The notes under the pieces were generated by a model. That model saw only the letters and a list, made by a program, of their open reading frames with translations, was not told the origin of the DNA and did no database searches. 64,000 nucleotides of DNA from assembly GCA_029250885.1 (NCBI GenBank), contig JAQXEK010000051.1:1-64000 (forward strand), given 5' to 3'. Within the stretch, counting starts at the first letter, position 1. Each line of letters opens with the position of its first letter. The stretch comes from Planctomycetota bacterium. GTDB lineage: Bacteria > Planctomycetota > UBA1135 > GCA-002686595. The position numbers and the translations under genes were made by a program. Below are positions 26,827 through 35,518 of the stretch, piece after piece.

Positions 26827-27275
26827 GTCGAGCCGTACCCGGCGCTTTTCCGGTCCTCAACTTTCGATTCGCTACCCGCGGCTCCGATCAAGGTTCTGAG
26901 GGGGCGGGTATGGAGAGGAGTCGAGGAGCAATTCTTGGCTTAGGCCTTAGAGCGGGTTTGGTCGTAGCAGTGAGTGGCAGTTGTGCGCAAGGTATGTCGG
27001 GTGTTAGATCACCAAACCTAGGTTTCGTTGGCCAGAGTGACGTGGGTGCAGTGGATAAGGCTCATCCACAGGCTAGATTGTCTTATGCACTGGTGGAGGC
27101 GAACTTAGAGAGGAGGTCGCCGATTCGGTCACGGGGTCCGCGACAGGGGGGCGGACTGCTAGACTGTTGAGCGCCGAGTGCTGACCTTTCCCGTGGGCTC
27201 GGCAGACCGAGCTGTGCAGACGGTCATCCCAACCTTAAACGGTGCAAATACAGGGCGTGGTGCAGTAGCCGAGCC
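26827..27275. other. Intergenic region between CBS gene and vWA genes
   Basis: About 450 bases with no convincing gene. It contains a perfect 12-bp palindrome AAACCTAGGTTT at 27014-27025 and a weak small open frame (26910-27170). It lies between two genes that end towards each other, so a terminator would be expected, but I see no strong hairpin with a T-run. No tRNA or known RNA motif was seen. Confidence 0.5.
26910..27170 (+). CDS. Doubtful small ORF
   Basis: 86 codons from ATG 26910. The N-terminus could pass for a weak signal peptide (ILGLGLRAGLVVAVSGS), but the rest is Arg/Gly/Ser-rich and shows no family resemblance. A purine-rich GGGGGCGGG precedes the ATG. It is more likely non-coding. 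Confidence 0.15.
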   Translation: MERSRGAILGLGLRAGLVVAVSGSCAQGMSGVRSPNLGFVGQSDVGAVDKAHPQARLSYALVEANLERRSPIRSRGPRQGGGLLDC

Positions 27276-30113
27276 CTAACGATCGAAGCGCTTGCCGGCA
27301 TTGTTGCGTGCTCGCTCCATGGCGTCGGCCATGGACGTGGGGCCCTGCCGATGGAAGCGGTTGGCCGGCGGCGTGTTGGCTGCGGGAGCGCTCGGGGCTG
27401 AGGGCTTTTCCGAGTCCAGCTCCAGGGAAGATGCCGATCCTGTTGAGGCGTGGATGACTTCATCGGGTGCAGCGCTCGCGGGACCCGGCTCGCCGCGAAA
27501 CAGCGCTCGGATGCCCTGGGCTGATTGGCGCAGTCGTTCGCCGATTACGCCAAAGAGCTCGAGCCTGCGGACCAGGATCTCCAACAAGAGGATGCCAATC
27601 GCAAACCACAAAAGCTCGATGCCAAGCACCCGCCAGCGCTCGGTCGCGCGGGTTCCCGCCAGGGCTAGGGAGAGGTTGGTGAGGTGGGAGCCGCCGGTCT
27701 CATCGGCGAGCCTCTCGAGCAGGCGCACACCGGGAGCCACGGCGCCCTTGTTGACCTGGGGCAGGTACTCGGGTGAGTAGGGCAGGGCAACCGGCGGAAG
27801 GGTCAGTACGCGATCGTCGGCCAAGTGGATCGAGCCAAGGGCTACACCTTCCTCGGTCAAGGGGAGGCGCAGTTCAAAGGTCTGCTCGCCGACCGGGTCC
27901 AAGGGAAGGATGGAGACGCTGCCGTCGCCCCGGGTCAAGTGCAGCTCAAGCTTCGACGTGTCCGGCAATAGCCCGCCGGTGGTGTCGGCCTCGAGATGGA
28001 CCACGGCCTCACTGCCCTGACGACGCATATCCACGAAATAGTCTTCGGGCTCGGCTTCGCCGATCAGCCAGCGTGTGGTGGTGACCATGAAGTCCGGGAA
28101 ATCTGGCCACTCCACAAGGCCCGTGGAGCCGCCACCGATCTGGGGCGTGAGCGCAGCGGTGCGGCCGACGCCGCGGTGGCTGAATGCAAAGACAGGCGCC
28201 GCGAATTCATCCAAGGACACGACACCCGTGGTCGCGGTGGGACGCTGGTAGGTCAGGTTGTACCCAGAAATGGTAGGGAACTTAACGCCCTCGCCGAACT
28301 CGCCCATGGCAAACAGGCCGCCCCGTCCGGCGGTGCCTGAGGGTTCCGTGATGAACGTCGAGCGCGCTACGGTCATAGTGTCCTGGGTGAACAGTCGCGG
28401 CAGCTCCTCGGGCTCCAAGGTGAAGTAGATGTCGCCGCCACCGCGCTCGGCGATCTCGAACAGAAATTTAGAGTCGGCGTCCTTATCCGTACCAAGCGCG
28501 ATCACGGAAACCGTGATGCCAAGGTCCGCGAAGTTGTCGAGCAAGGCAGGTACGCCTTTGGGTTGCTCGGCGTCATTCGCATCGGCAAAAAGGATTACGT
28601 GCTTGTTTGCCTGGTCGGCCTCTTCCAGTGCCTTGCCGGCTGCGAGCAGGCCGTTGTATACATAGATGCCACCTCCCGTAGCCTCGATGCGGCGCACTTT
28701 CTGGGTGATGCTTTCGGGGTCGTCTACGGGGCGCAGGGGCACGATTTCGTGGGGTTTCGTGTCGACCGCAAGTACAGTCACCGCATCGATACCCGACAGC
28801 ATCTCGATCGCAGAGGCCGTGCCCGCATTGGCCAGGTCCATCTTGCTGATACCTGGCGCAGCCTCCGAGCCCATAGAGCCCGAGCGGTCCAGCACCATAG
28901 CCATGGCGACGCCCATCATGCGATGCTCCTGGCGCATCTCTAGGGAGACCGGCAGCAAAGGATCAATCGGGGATAGGTAGTAGCCCCCAATGCCAAAGGA
29001 TGCCTCGCCGCCGGTCATCAAGAGCCCGCCGCCGCGCTCGTCCACAAAGTCCGCAATGGCGTTCATGCCCGCGTAGCCTAGGCGCCCAGCGTCGACGTTC
29101 TCCAGGATGATCGCGCGGTATGGCGTCAGACCCACGCGATCGAGGCGTGCCTGCTCGGGCGTCAAAACCGTAACGGGGATCGCCGCAGCCTCTAACACCA
29201 TGGTCAGGGTGTCCGGCGCACCGTCTTCGTTCAGCACCAGTACACGGGGGGCGCCCACCACGCGCACCGCGCCCAGACCGCGATCGTTCTCGGGGATGCG
29301 GTCGCGGATGAGGTTAGCCTCGGGATTCGCGCGGACCTCGTACTCGGCAACACCGACCCCGGGCACGAGGTCGCGGAAGGTGACGCGGTTAAGGCCCACG
29401 TCGAGCTCGACCTTGCGGGTCGTGAGGAGCCGGCCGTTGCGCAGCAGGCTGACCGATCGCGTCTCGGGGCTGTCAGCACGAATCCAAGCATTGAACTGGA
29501 AGGGCTCACCGGTGGCGACACTTGGGGGCAGCTCAAGGCGCTCGACAGCCACATCGCCACCTGACGGGCGCGTGATCGGGAGAACGTCCACGCGGATGCC
29601 ACGGGCCAATGCGCGGCGAGCTTCGCCCATGGGGTCGCTGCCATTGCTCTCGCCGTCGGACAGGATCAAGATACTGCCAGGAGCCCCCTCTGGTATCTGG
29701 GCGAGGGCCGATTCCATCGCGCCGGCTAGGTCCGTGGCATTGGCGTTAGGGTTGCGCTCGAATCCAACGAACTCCAGGTCGTCATTGGGCAGGCTCTCGA
29801 CCTCGCTGCGGCCGCCGAAGCTGATCACGCCGAGCATGTCGCCGGGCAAGCGCGCCTCCTCCATCAAGCGGATGGTGTCTAGGGCCCTGCGCTCGGTCTC
29901 GTCCGGCATGGACAGAGAGCGATCGACCAGCACGATTAGGCTGCGCCCTTGGTCCGCGAGATTGAGGTACGGCTGGGCGAGCACCAAGATTAGGGCCAAG
30001 GCGGCGATGCCGCGCATGACGTCGCTGGGCCGACTGGTGCCGGGGAAGCGCCATATAAGCCAGGCGGCCGGGATGATCAGCAGCAGAAAAGCTGGGACGA
30101 GGAAGTCGATCAC
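27276..30113 (-). CDS. Membrane protein with two vWA domains and a GATase-like domain
   Basis: 945 residues. Two N-terminal membrane helices (FLVPAFLLLIIPAAWLIW and VMRGIAALALILVLA) are followed by vWA domain 1 with VDRSLSM near 62 and a beta-sandwich linker. A glutamine-amidotransferase-like Rossmann part (PRVLVLNEDGAPDTLTMVLE, then GGGLLMTGGEASFGIGGY) precedes vWA domain 2 with a full metal site LDRSGSMGS near 408. A C-terminal helix (IELLWFAIGILLLEILV) leads to a cytoplasmic tail rich in Pro/Ser/Ala. This layout matches large planctomycete vWA membrane proteins thought to work with MoxR ATPases. It is the second gene of a two-gene operon, overlapping the upstream one by 4 bp. Confidence 0.9.
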   Translation of the reverse strand: MIDFLVPAFLLLIIPAAWLIWRFPGTSRPSDVMRGIAALALILVLAQPYLNLADQGRSLIVLVDRSLSMPDETERRALDTIRLMEEARLPGDMLGVISFGGRSEVESLPNDDLEFVGFERNPNANATDLAGAMESALAQIPEGAPGSILILSDGESNGSDPMGEARRALARGIRVDVLPITRPSGGDVAVERLELPPSVATGEPFQFNAWIRADSPETRSVSLLRNGRLLTTRKVELDVGLNRVTFRDLVPGVGVAEYEVRANPEANLIRDRIPENDRGLGAVRVVGAPRVLVLNEDGAPDTLTMVLEAAAIPVTVLTPEQARLDRVGLTPYRAIILENVDAGRLGYAGMNAIADFVDERGGGLLMTGGEASFGIGGYYLSPIDPLLPVSLEMRQEHRMMGVAMAMVLDRSGSMGSEAAPGISKMDLANAGTASAIEMLSGIDAVTVLAVDTKPHEIVPLRPVDDPESITQKVRRIEATGGGIYVYNGLLAAGKALEEADQANKHVILFADANDAEQPKGVPALLDNFADLGITVSVIALGTDKDADSKFLFEIAERGGGDIYFTLEPEELPRLFTQDTMTVARSTFITEPSGTAGRGGLFAMGEFGEGVKFPTISGYNLTYQRPTATTGVVSLDEFAAPVFAFSHRGVGRTAALTPQIGGGSTGLVEWPDFPDFMVTTTRWLIGEAEPEDYFVDMRRQGSEAVVHLEADTTGGLLPDTSKLELHLTRGDGSVSILPLDPVGEQTFELRLPLTEEGVALGSIHLADDRVLTLPPVALPYSPEYLPQVNKGAVAPGVRLLERLADETGGSHLTNLSLALAGTRATERWRVLGIELLWFAIGILLLEILVRRLELFGVIGERLRQSAQGIRALFRGEPGPASAAPDEVIHASTGSASSLELDSEKPSAPSAPAANTPPANRFHRQGPTSMADAMERARNNAGKRFDR

Positions 30114-32059
30114 AGGGCGGGCTCCTCGGTGAAATCGGGGGCGGGCCGCAGCTTGTGGCCGCCGAGCACAAATCCGTCGGCCAGTAAGCAGAGCAGCGCT
30201 CCAAGGGCCAGCAGAGCTTCGAGCCAGTTGGCCGGCGTACGCGTGTCGGCATTTTTGGTGCTGGACTTGCGGCTCCCTGTGGTCGCGCCCCGGAGGTCGG
30301 ACTCGGCGGCGTCAGAGAGGTTGACGCCCAAGGTGGCGACGACTTGATCAGTCGACCGGGCCAGCTCCTCGAGGCTGGGCTGTTGTTCGCTAGGTGCCTT
30401 GGCGTCATCGCCAGTGGGTTGGGTCGCTCCGGCTTCGGCCAGGCGAGTCAGGGTGTAAAACCCAGGGGCCGTGGGCATCTCAATGGTGAGCTCGCGGTTA
30501 CCGCGCAACTCGCGCAAGAAACCACCGGGCCCAGTCAGGGTGTACTCCGCAGGACCCGAGGCACGGAAGTGCAAGGTCTCGCCCGTGCGCAGGGTCGTGC
30601 GCAGTGGACCGGGCAGGTGGGCGCGGCGCTCTTCGGCCAGGTTGGATAGAAACACGGGCCAGTCCGGCGAGCGTTGGAGGGTCGAGCGCCGCGGGTCCAG
30701 ACTCAAGTGATAGATGCGCTTGGCGCCGCTCTCCTCCCGGGTTGCCAGCGCCGTACCCCCGGCAGAGATGATCGGCACTCCTCTCGGCGCATAGCCCTTA
30801 GTGTGGCTCCAGACGATGCCCTCGAGGGTCGTGCCCATCACAACGGGATCGCGCAGGTCCTTGAGGAACGGGCCGATGAGGCTTTCACGCTCGTCTCCGG
30901 GCGCCTCGATCGTCAGGCTCCAGGTCGTGGGCGCGCCCATGGCCGCACCGCTGATAATCAGGTGCGCTTTCTCGGCATCAGCTACGGCGACGGCATCAGG
31001 CACAAGCTCGAGCAGGCGGTCGATGGGGCCAGAGCCCTCGATCCCCGTGGCAAGCCCCAAGCCCAAGCGAAGCTCCTCATCTAGGGGCGAAAATAGGGAT
31101 AGGGTCCGGGGTGGAGGGGGCGCGAGAAAGGCAACGTTGTCGAGGCTCAGCTCGTCGTCGGCAAGGCGCACAACGATACTGGGGGAGTCGGGCGGCAGGT
31201 CCAGCTTGTGGGTGCGCTTCTCACCGCCGGGGATCTGCATGGGGACCCGGCCAAAGACGGTCTCGGTAGAGCCGTCCGGGGAAAGGGCGGCAAATTCGAG
31301 GTTGGCGATCCGGGGCTCGGGGGAGAGGTTTGACACAGTCAAGCTGGCGAACTCGTTCTTCGCGCCCTGGGAGTCGCGACCTCTGGCGCGCGTGGCGCGG
31401 ATGATAGCGAGGTTGCCCGAGGGTGTACCCAGGGCGACGACCTCGATGGCGGGGTTCCAGCGCAGCTCGTCGAATTGGTCGGTGACCAGCAGCACGGAGC
31501 CCTCGCCGGCCAGCTCGCGGCCCAGGGAGACTGCTGGGCCGAGGTCGTGGCGACCGTGGCCGGGGAACCAGTTCGATAGGAGCGCCTTAGCTTCACCGGG
31601 TAGTACGGCTGGGCCAGCGATCAGGCTAGGGCGCACACCGCTCTGGATGAGGGTGACCCGCGAGTTGGCGGGCAGATCCGCGATGCGCTCTCGGATTAGG
31701 CGACGCGCGGCTTGGTCGATGGGCTCCAAGGTTTCGCCCGTGGCGAGCACGAGCGGTTCGGCCGCCATGGAGGCCGAGGAATCTAGCACGACGACCAGGT
31801 GCTCGGCCTGTCCAGAGCCACAGGCCACCGGGCTACCAAGGGCTAGGCCGAGGAGCAGTGCGGCCAGGATCTCGAGCCAGAAAGACGGTGATCGCAGTAG
31901 CTTTTGGCGCGTTCGGCCCGAGGGCGAGTGGGTCTCGAGGTCGCCCCAAAGGAACAGCGCGCTGACCGGATGCGGTCGAAAGCGGCGCTGGAACAGGTGG
32001 AGCAGTACGACGAGGGGAACGCCGAGCAGTGCCGTGAGGCCAAGGGGGGTAGAGAACAC
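30110..32059 (-). CDS. BatA N-terminal / vWA domain membrane protein
   Basis: 649 residues. The N-terminal BatA-type helix pair is visible as LTALLGVPLVVLLHLFQRR and FWLEILAALLLGLALGSPVA, separated by the short loop RPHPVSALFLWGDL. A vWA domain with VVLDSSASMA near 90 follows (DxSxS kept). After that come beta-sandwich segments, an acidic/Ser linker and a final helix (NWLEALLALGALLCLLADGFVL) with a short tail. It probably inserts in the inner membrane with the vWA domain in the periplasm. It is the first gene of the pair with 27276-30113, and no MoxR gene is adjacent. Confidence 0.88.
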   Translation of the reverse strand: MFSTPLGLTALLGVPLVVLLHLFQRRFRPHPVSALFLWGDLETHSPSGRTRQKLLRSPSFWLEILAALLLGLALGSPVACGSGQAEHLVVVLDSSASMAAEPLVLATGETLEPIDQAARRLIRERIADLPANSRVTLIQSGVRPSLIAGPAVLPGEAKALLSNWFPGHGRHDLGPAVSLGRELAGEGSVLLVTDQFDELRWNPAIEVVALGTPSGNLAIIRATRARGRDSQGAKNEFASLTVSNLSPEPRIANLEFAALSPDGSTETVFGRVPMQIPGGEKRTHKLDLPPDSPSIVVRLADDELSLDNVAFLAPPPPRTLSLFSPLDEELRLGLGLATGIEGSGPIDRLLELVPDAVAVADAEKAHLIISGAAMGAPTTWSLTIEAPGDERESLIGPFLKDLRDPVVMGTTLEGIVWSHTKGYAPRGVPIISAGGTALATREESGAKRIYHLSLDPRRSTLQRSPDWPVFLSNLAEERRAHLPGPLRTTLRTGETLHFRASGPAEYTLTGPGGFLRELRGNRELTIEMPTAPGFYTLTRLAEAGATQPTGDDAKAPSEQQPSLEELARSTDQVVATLGVNLSDAAESDLRGATTGSRKSSTKNADTRTPANWLEALLALGALLCLLADGFVLGGHKLRPAPDFTEEPAL

Positions 32060-32135
32060 AGAAATAGGATACGCACCGGGACCGACATAATCTCGATGTT
32101 CTCCCCGCGGGTCTCTAGCTCTTTCTTAAATACAG

Positions 32136-32168
32136 GCGGCCGCCGCTCCCACAGGGAGCAGCGGCCGC
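32136..32168 (-). terminator. 15-bp hairpin between convergently arranged transcripts
   Basis: Arms at 32136-32150 and 32154-32168 pair over 15 positions with a single mismatch and a 3-nt ACA loop. It lies 22 bases after the stop of the acidic protein gene at 32190-33698 and before the vWA operon, so it should end the former transcript. The tail on the minus strand is only moderately T-rich (TATTT). Confidence 0.65.
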
Positions 32169-32189
32169 TGCGTTCGTCCAGACTAGGGG

Positions 32190-33698
32190 CTAGCGCTGGT
32201 TGAGTTCTTTAACAAGGGACTCGATAATTGCTTCTAGGTCCGCGACTTTAGCTTCCAAGGCGGCAACCTTAGCATCCACGGCAGGCTTAGCCGGCGCAAC
32301 CACAACAGGCGAGGTTTCTACCTTGGCCGCGTCGATCTCAAGGGTGACCACGTCGCTCTCGAGGTCGGCCAAGAGGGCTTCAAGTTTGGTCGTAGCTAGG
32401 TCACCTTCGAGCTCGGCAATCAGGGCATCAATGTCGTCGAAGTCAGTGGCAGTCTCCACGTCCGCCAAGTGGATCACGCGAACCTCGGCCTGGGCGTGGT
32501 CGCCGCCGAGCTCGTTAACCAAGGCTTCGATTTGAATGTCTACATCCTCGGCGTCCGTGGCCCATAAGAAGGCGTCGTCGGACTCGAGCTCGTCGCAAAC
32601 ACTGGCCTCTTCATAGGCAACCGGATCTTCGCAGGGAGAATCCTTAGGGGAATCCTGGGTCTGGCCTTTGAAGTCGTCTTCACTTTCACTCGTGCCGCAT
32701 TCGCAGTCGCAGCAGTTCGGCGCGGCTTCGCAGTCCGCGATCTCCGCAAGCTCAACCATGACTTTCTCGTGTTGCATTTTCTTAGAGGGTGCGCCCTTCT
32801 TGCCACCATAGAAGCTCACGCCTTCCGGCATGGCTTCGGCACTGAAGAAGACCTCGACTTCGTAGCCATCAAAGGGCATGTCCTGGCCTTTAGCCCTGGG
32901 CCTGCCATTTTCGGGGCCTGCGTTGCCACCCTGTCCTCCCATGTGACGGCGAAGGGGAGCCCTAAACCGCTGCGCTTTGCCACGATCGCCCATTCTCGGG
33001 CGCTGGTGGTGCACCTCATCGTCGTTTCCCATGATGGTGATCCAGGCCTGCTCCTGCTTCGAGTCATCCCACTTGGTCCCTTGAGTCTCGTGCCTGTCTT
33101 CACCTTCGAGGCGGAAGGAGCGGGCGAAGCTGCGGGGCGCCCTTCCATTTTCGCCGCGCACCTCGATGCGCATGGTGCCTTGTCCGCCATACGCGTTAAT
33201 GATTTCCTCGATGTCCGAGAAGTCAAAGTCTTCGCCACCGGGAAAGTCGTGGGGCATGACAGGATTCGCCTTGCCCTTGTGGCCGTCTTCATCGATCCAA
33301 ACGTCTTGCCTTAGGACACCCATCCTAGATCCACCTTCGGCCTTGTCTCGGTGTCCCGTCGGCAAATCCTCACCACTAAGGACGAACCGCTCGACCTTGG
33401 CCTCACTCTTGACGGTGGGTACCTCTTCAGTGCCGTAGCTCCAGAACAGCCCCCTCTGGGGACTCGTCTCTAGTTCTTGAGTGACCTCGGCGTCCGCTTC
33501 GAAAATCGTAGTCCACTCTACCTTCTTGTTCTTCTGCTCCTCGAGCAGGGCCTTTAGGTTGGCTTGGGCATCGGCAAGGTCGCGTTTAGCCTGCTCGATG
33601 TTTGCGGGCTTATCGGTCTGACCATTTTGAGCCGCAAAAGCGGTGGGCATTGGTGCGATCGAGGCGCACAGTGCTAGGGGGATCCAAATGGACTTCAT
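32190..33698 (-). CDS. Exported acidic protein with coiled coils and Cys cluster, unknown
   Basis: 502 residues, not recognised. The signal peptide is IPLALCASIAPMPTAFAAQ. A coiled coil follows (IEQAKRDLADAQANLKALLEEQKNKK). The middle region is charged and Gly/His-rich. A cysteine cluster (DCEAAPNCCDCECGTSESEDD) lies near 330-350. A strongly acidic part is next, then Val/Ala/Glu heptads ending in VAALEAKVADLEAIIESLVKEL. The two end coiled coils suggest oligomerisation, and the acidic and Cys-rich parts could bind metal (inference). It is transcribed alone with its own hairpin terminator. Composition differs clearly from its neighbours. Confidence 0.8.
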   Translation of the reverse strand: MKSIWIPLALCASIAPMPTAFAAQNGQTDKPANIEQAKRDLADAQANLKALLEEQKNKKVEWTTIFEADAEVTQELETSPQRGLFWSYGTEEVPTVKSEAKVERFVLSGEDLPTGHRDKAEGGSRMGVLRQDVWIDEDGHKGKANPVMPHDFPGGEDFDFSDIEEIINAYGGQGTMRIEVRGENGRAPRSFARSFRLEGEDRHETQGTKWDDSKQEQAWITIMGNDDEVHHQRPRMGDRGKAQRFRAPLRRHMGGQGGNAGPENGRPRAKGQDMPFDGYEVEVFFSAEAMPEGVSFYGGKKGAPSKKMQHEKVMVELAEIADCEAAPNCCDCECGTSESEDDFKGQTQDSPKDSPCEDPVAYEEASVCDELESDDAFLWATDAEDVDIQIEALVNELGGDHAQAEVRVIHLADVETATDFDDIDALIAELEGDLATTKLEALLADLESDVVTLEIDAAKVETSPVVVAPAKPAVDAKVAALEAKVADLEAIIESLVKELNQR

Positions 33699-34124
33699 GG
33701 TGAATATTGCGTGGCAGATAAGGGAAAGGCAGAGTCTGGCAGGGGAGTCCCATTACAACGATGGATACGGTGATTGGGGGGGGACCGCCAAAAACCGCAC
33801 GGCGGTTCGCTGGCTAGGAGGCGTACTTTACCAAAGCTAAACGCGATTTCGGTAGGCGAGGGGCCGAACGGGTGCTTGCCGACTGCCAGCGCCATAAATT
33901 GCACTCCTCCCTGTACGAGAAATATGGCTGTCGATTTATAGGGCATAATTCATGCTTGACATGTCTCTGGGGAAGTCTTTGGATGGTTTTCCATAAGTTG
34001 GGCGAAGGTCCCAATTTTGATTCGAAGCCCAGCTAATCACTATTCGCTAGGGATATAACTGCCTTGGATTTTTGGATAGGAACGCTGGAATCTTGCCCCC
34101 AGGATCAACCGTGACCGAAAAAAA
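33699..34124. other. Intergenic region, divergent promoters
   Basis: About 425 bases between divergent genes, visibly more AT-rich than the surroundings. A TTGACA lies at 33956-33961 without a convincing -10 at 17 bp. A TATAAC at 34054-34059, 66 bases before the small basic gene, is a possible -10 with no good -35. No RNA gene or repeat was seen. Confidence 0.4.
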
Positions 34125-34418
34125 ATGACACGAAAGCCCCATCGGACTCCTGAACAAATCATCGCTGATCTTGAATCCAAAATAAAGGATGTCAAGCAGC
34201 GGGCCGCCGCAAAGGAATCCAAGAAGACGGCCTCCGTCAAGCGGGCGCTAACAGCGGTTCGCGCCCTGGACAGGGGGATGGATCAGGCCAAAGAGGACGG
34301 TGAACCCCACCTCCGACACGCCTTCGCAGAGGCGCGCAAAATCTTAGCCAATCAGCTAGGGACCATGGGTGTGAAAGCACCCGGGAAGCGCATGCCCCGG
34401 GGCCCGAAACCCTCCTGA
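34125..34418 (+). CDS. Small basic protein, possibly nucleic-acid binding
   Basis: 97 residues. The helix-forming N-terminus (TPEQIIADLESKIKDVKQRA) is followed by a Lys/Ala-rich part, a second helix (FAEARKILANQLGTMGV) and a basic tail KRMPRGPKPS reminiscent of an AT-hook-like end. The coiled-coil head plus basic tail recalls H-NS-type or other nucleoid-binding proteins, but no family is certain. It is preceded by AT-rich DNA, stands alone, and has codon use like the genome. Confident as a gene; function inferred only weakly. Confidence 0.7.
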   Translation: MTRKPHRTPEQIIADLESKIKDVKQRAAAKESKKTASVKRALTAVRALDRGMDQAKEDGEPHLRHAFAEARKILANQLGTMGVKAPGKRMPRGPKPS

Positions 34419-34464
34419 CCTGGACTGGAAAAACACCGCCGGTGGTGCGCAGATTTAGACGGCC

Positions 34465-35310
34465 TTACTCGCCGGCGCCTCCCGCGTCGTTGAGTGCCCA
34501 AGAATAGTCGAGGTAGCTCAGCTTTGCATCGGACAACCAATCGGTAGACTCCAAGCCTCCATGGCGTGCGACGTAGGCCTGGACACTGCCCTCCTCGAGT
34601 TCAAAATCTTCTGCGAACCAGTCGAAGATGCTCGACAGCTGTAGATGATCCGAGGCCCGGTCGATGAGATTACGGCTGGGATCACCCAGAAAAGCCTCCA
34701 TAACGCCGGTCAGTTGGGTGTCGAGCCTGTCGGCGACAAAGGCCTCGGGCAAGAGGGGCGGGCAACTCTCGGAGGCGCAGTTGATCGCCGCATGGACCCG
34801 AGCGTCTTGGAAGTCGGGCCGCAGGATCTCGTGCTCGATGTCCCCAAAGCTGAGGTTGTCGCCACTCCCGTCGGGGTTGTGTGCGCCCATGGGGATCAAC
34901 TCGAGGTCCCAGACTTGGCCGAACACCGCACCGCCAAGGTCGCGGATGCTCTCCACGGGATAATTCGCAGCGATCAGGGCCAGTATGTGGGCGTTGTAGG
35001 TATTGATCCAGAAGGCATAGCGCTGGTTGCGAGTCCAGCTCGCAAGCTCGGTGGGGGAGACGGACTGGACCACGGATAGGTAGCGATCGAGTTTACCCCT
35101 ATCCATGGCTAGGTCCGCATAACGCACTCCGCTCGGGGTGACAAACTCGGCGAGCAGCTCGTCCAGTAGGGGGTGTTGCTGGTCAAATGCAAGCTGCTTA
35201 TTTAGGGCCGTACTGGTCCCCGGTCCAAGGGTCTTGGGCTCGTCCGAGGCACAGGAGCAGGCGCTGAGCAGGAAGGCGAGGGCTAGGGCTGCGTGCTGGG
35301 GGGTTTTCAT
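34465..35310 (-). CDS. DUF547 lipoprotein
   Basis: 281 residues. A lipoprotein signal (ALALAFLLSAC, lipobox LSAC near residue 18) indicates attachment to a membrane by a lipidated Cys. The DUF547 core is visible: RYADLAMDRGKLDRYL, RNQRYAFWINTYNAHIL near 94-110, and VHAAINCASESCPPLLPEAF near 178-197. Length is normal for the family. DUF547 function is not established; a papain-like or transglutaminase-like fold has been suggested. Transcribed alone, ending 46 bases past the convergent small basic gene. Confidence 0.92.
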   Translation of the reverse strand: MKTPQHAALALAFLLSACSCASDEPKTLGPGTSTALNKQLAFDQQHPLLDELLAEFVTPSGVRYADLAMDRGKLDRYLSVVQSVSPTELASWTRNQRYAFWINTYNAHILALIAANYPVESIRDLGGAVFGQVWDLELIPMGAHNPDGSGDNLSFGDIEHEILRPDFQDARVHAAINCASESCPPLLPEAFVADRLDTQLTGVMEAFLGDPSRNLIDRASDHLQLSSIFDWFAEDFELEEGSVQAYVARHGGLESTDWLSDAKLSYLDYSWALNDAGGAGE

Positions 35311-35518
35311 GGCCCTAGCCTACGGTGCCTTCACCCGGATGTGGGCCGTCCAAGGCAAGGGGCTTGTTAGAAGCGTACGTATCGTTGGTCCTTGGTTCGT
35401 CAAACGGTGGCGAATCTTGTCTAAGATCTCGCCCACTGGGCTCTAACTTCTGCAAATCACAAGTCGTAGAACGGAGCCTTCCTCACCCTTCCCCGTCTGA
35501 TCCCTATTCTTTAAAAGG

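Noticed and set aside
29107-32090. Long plus-strand open frames opposite the vWA genes
   Set aside because: Arg/Ser/Pro-rich strings antisense to genes with clear vWA motifs; GC-rich antisense artefacts.
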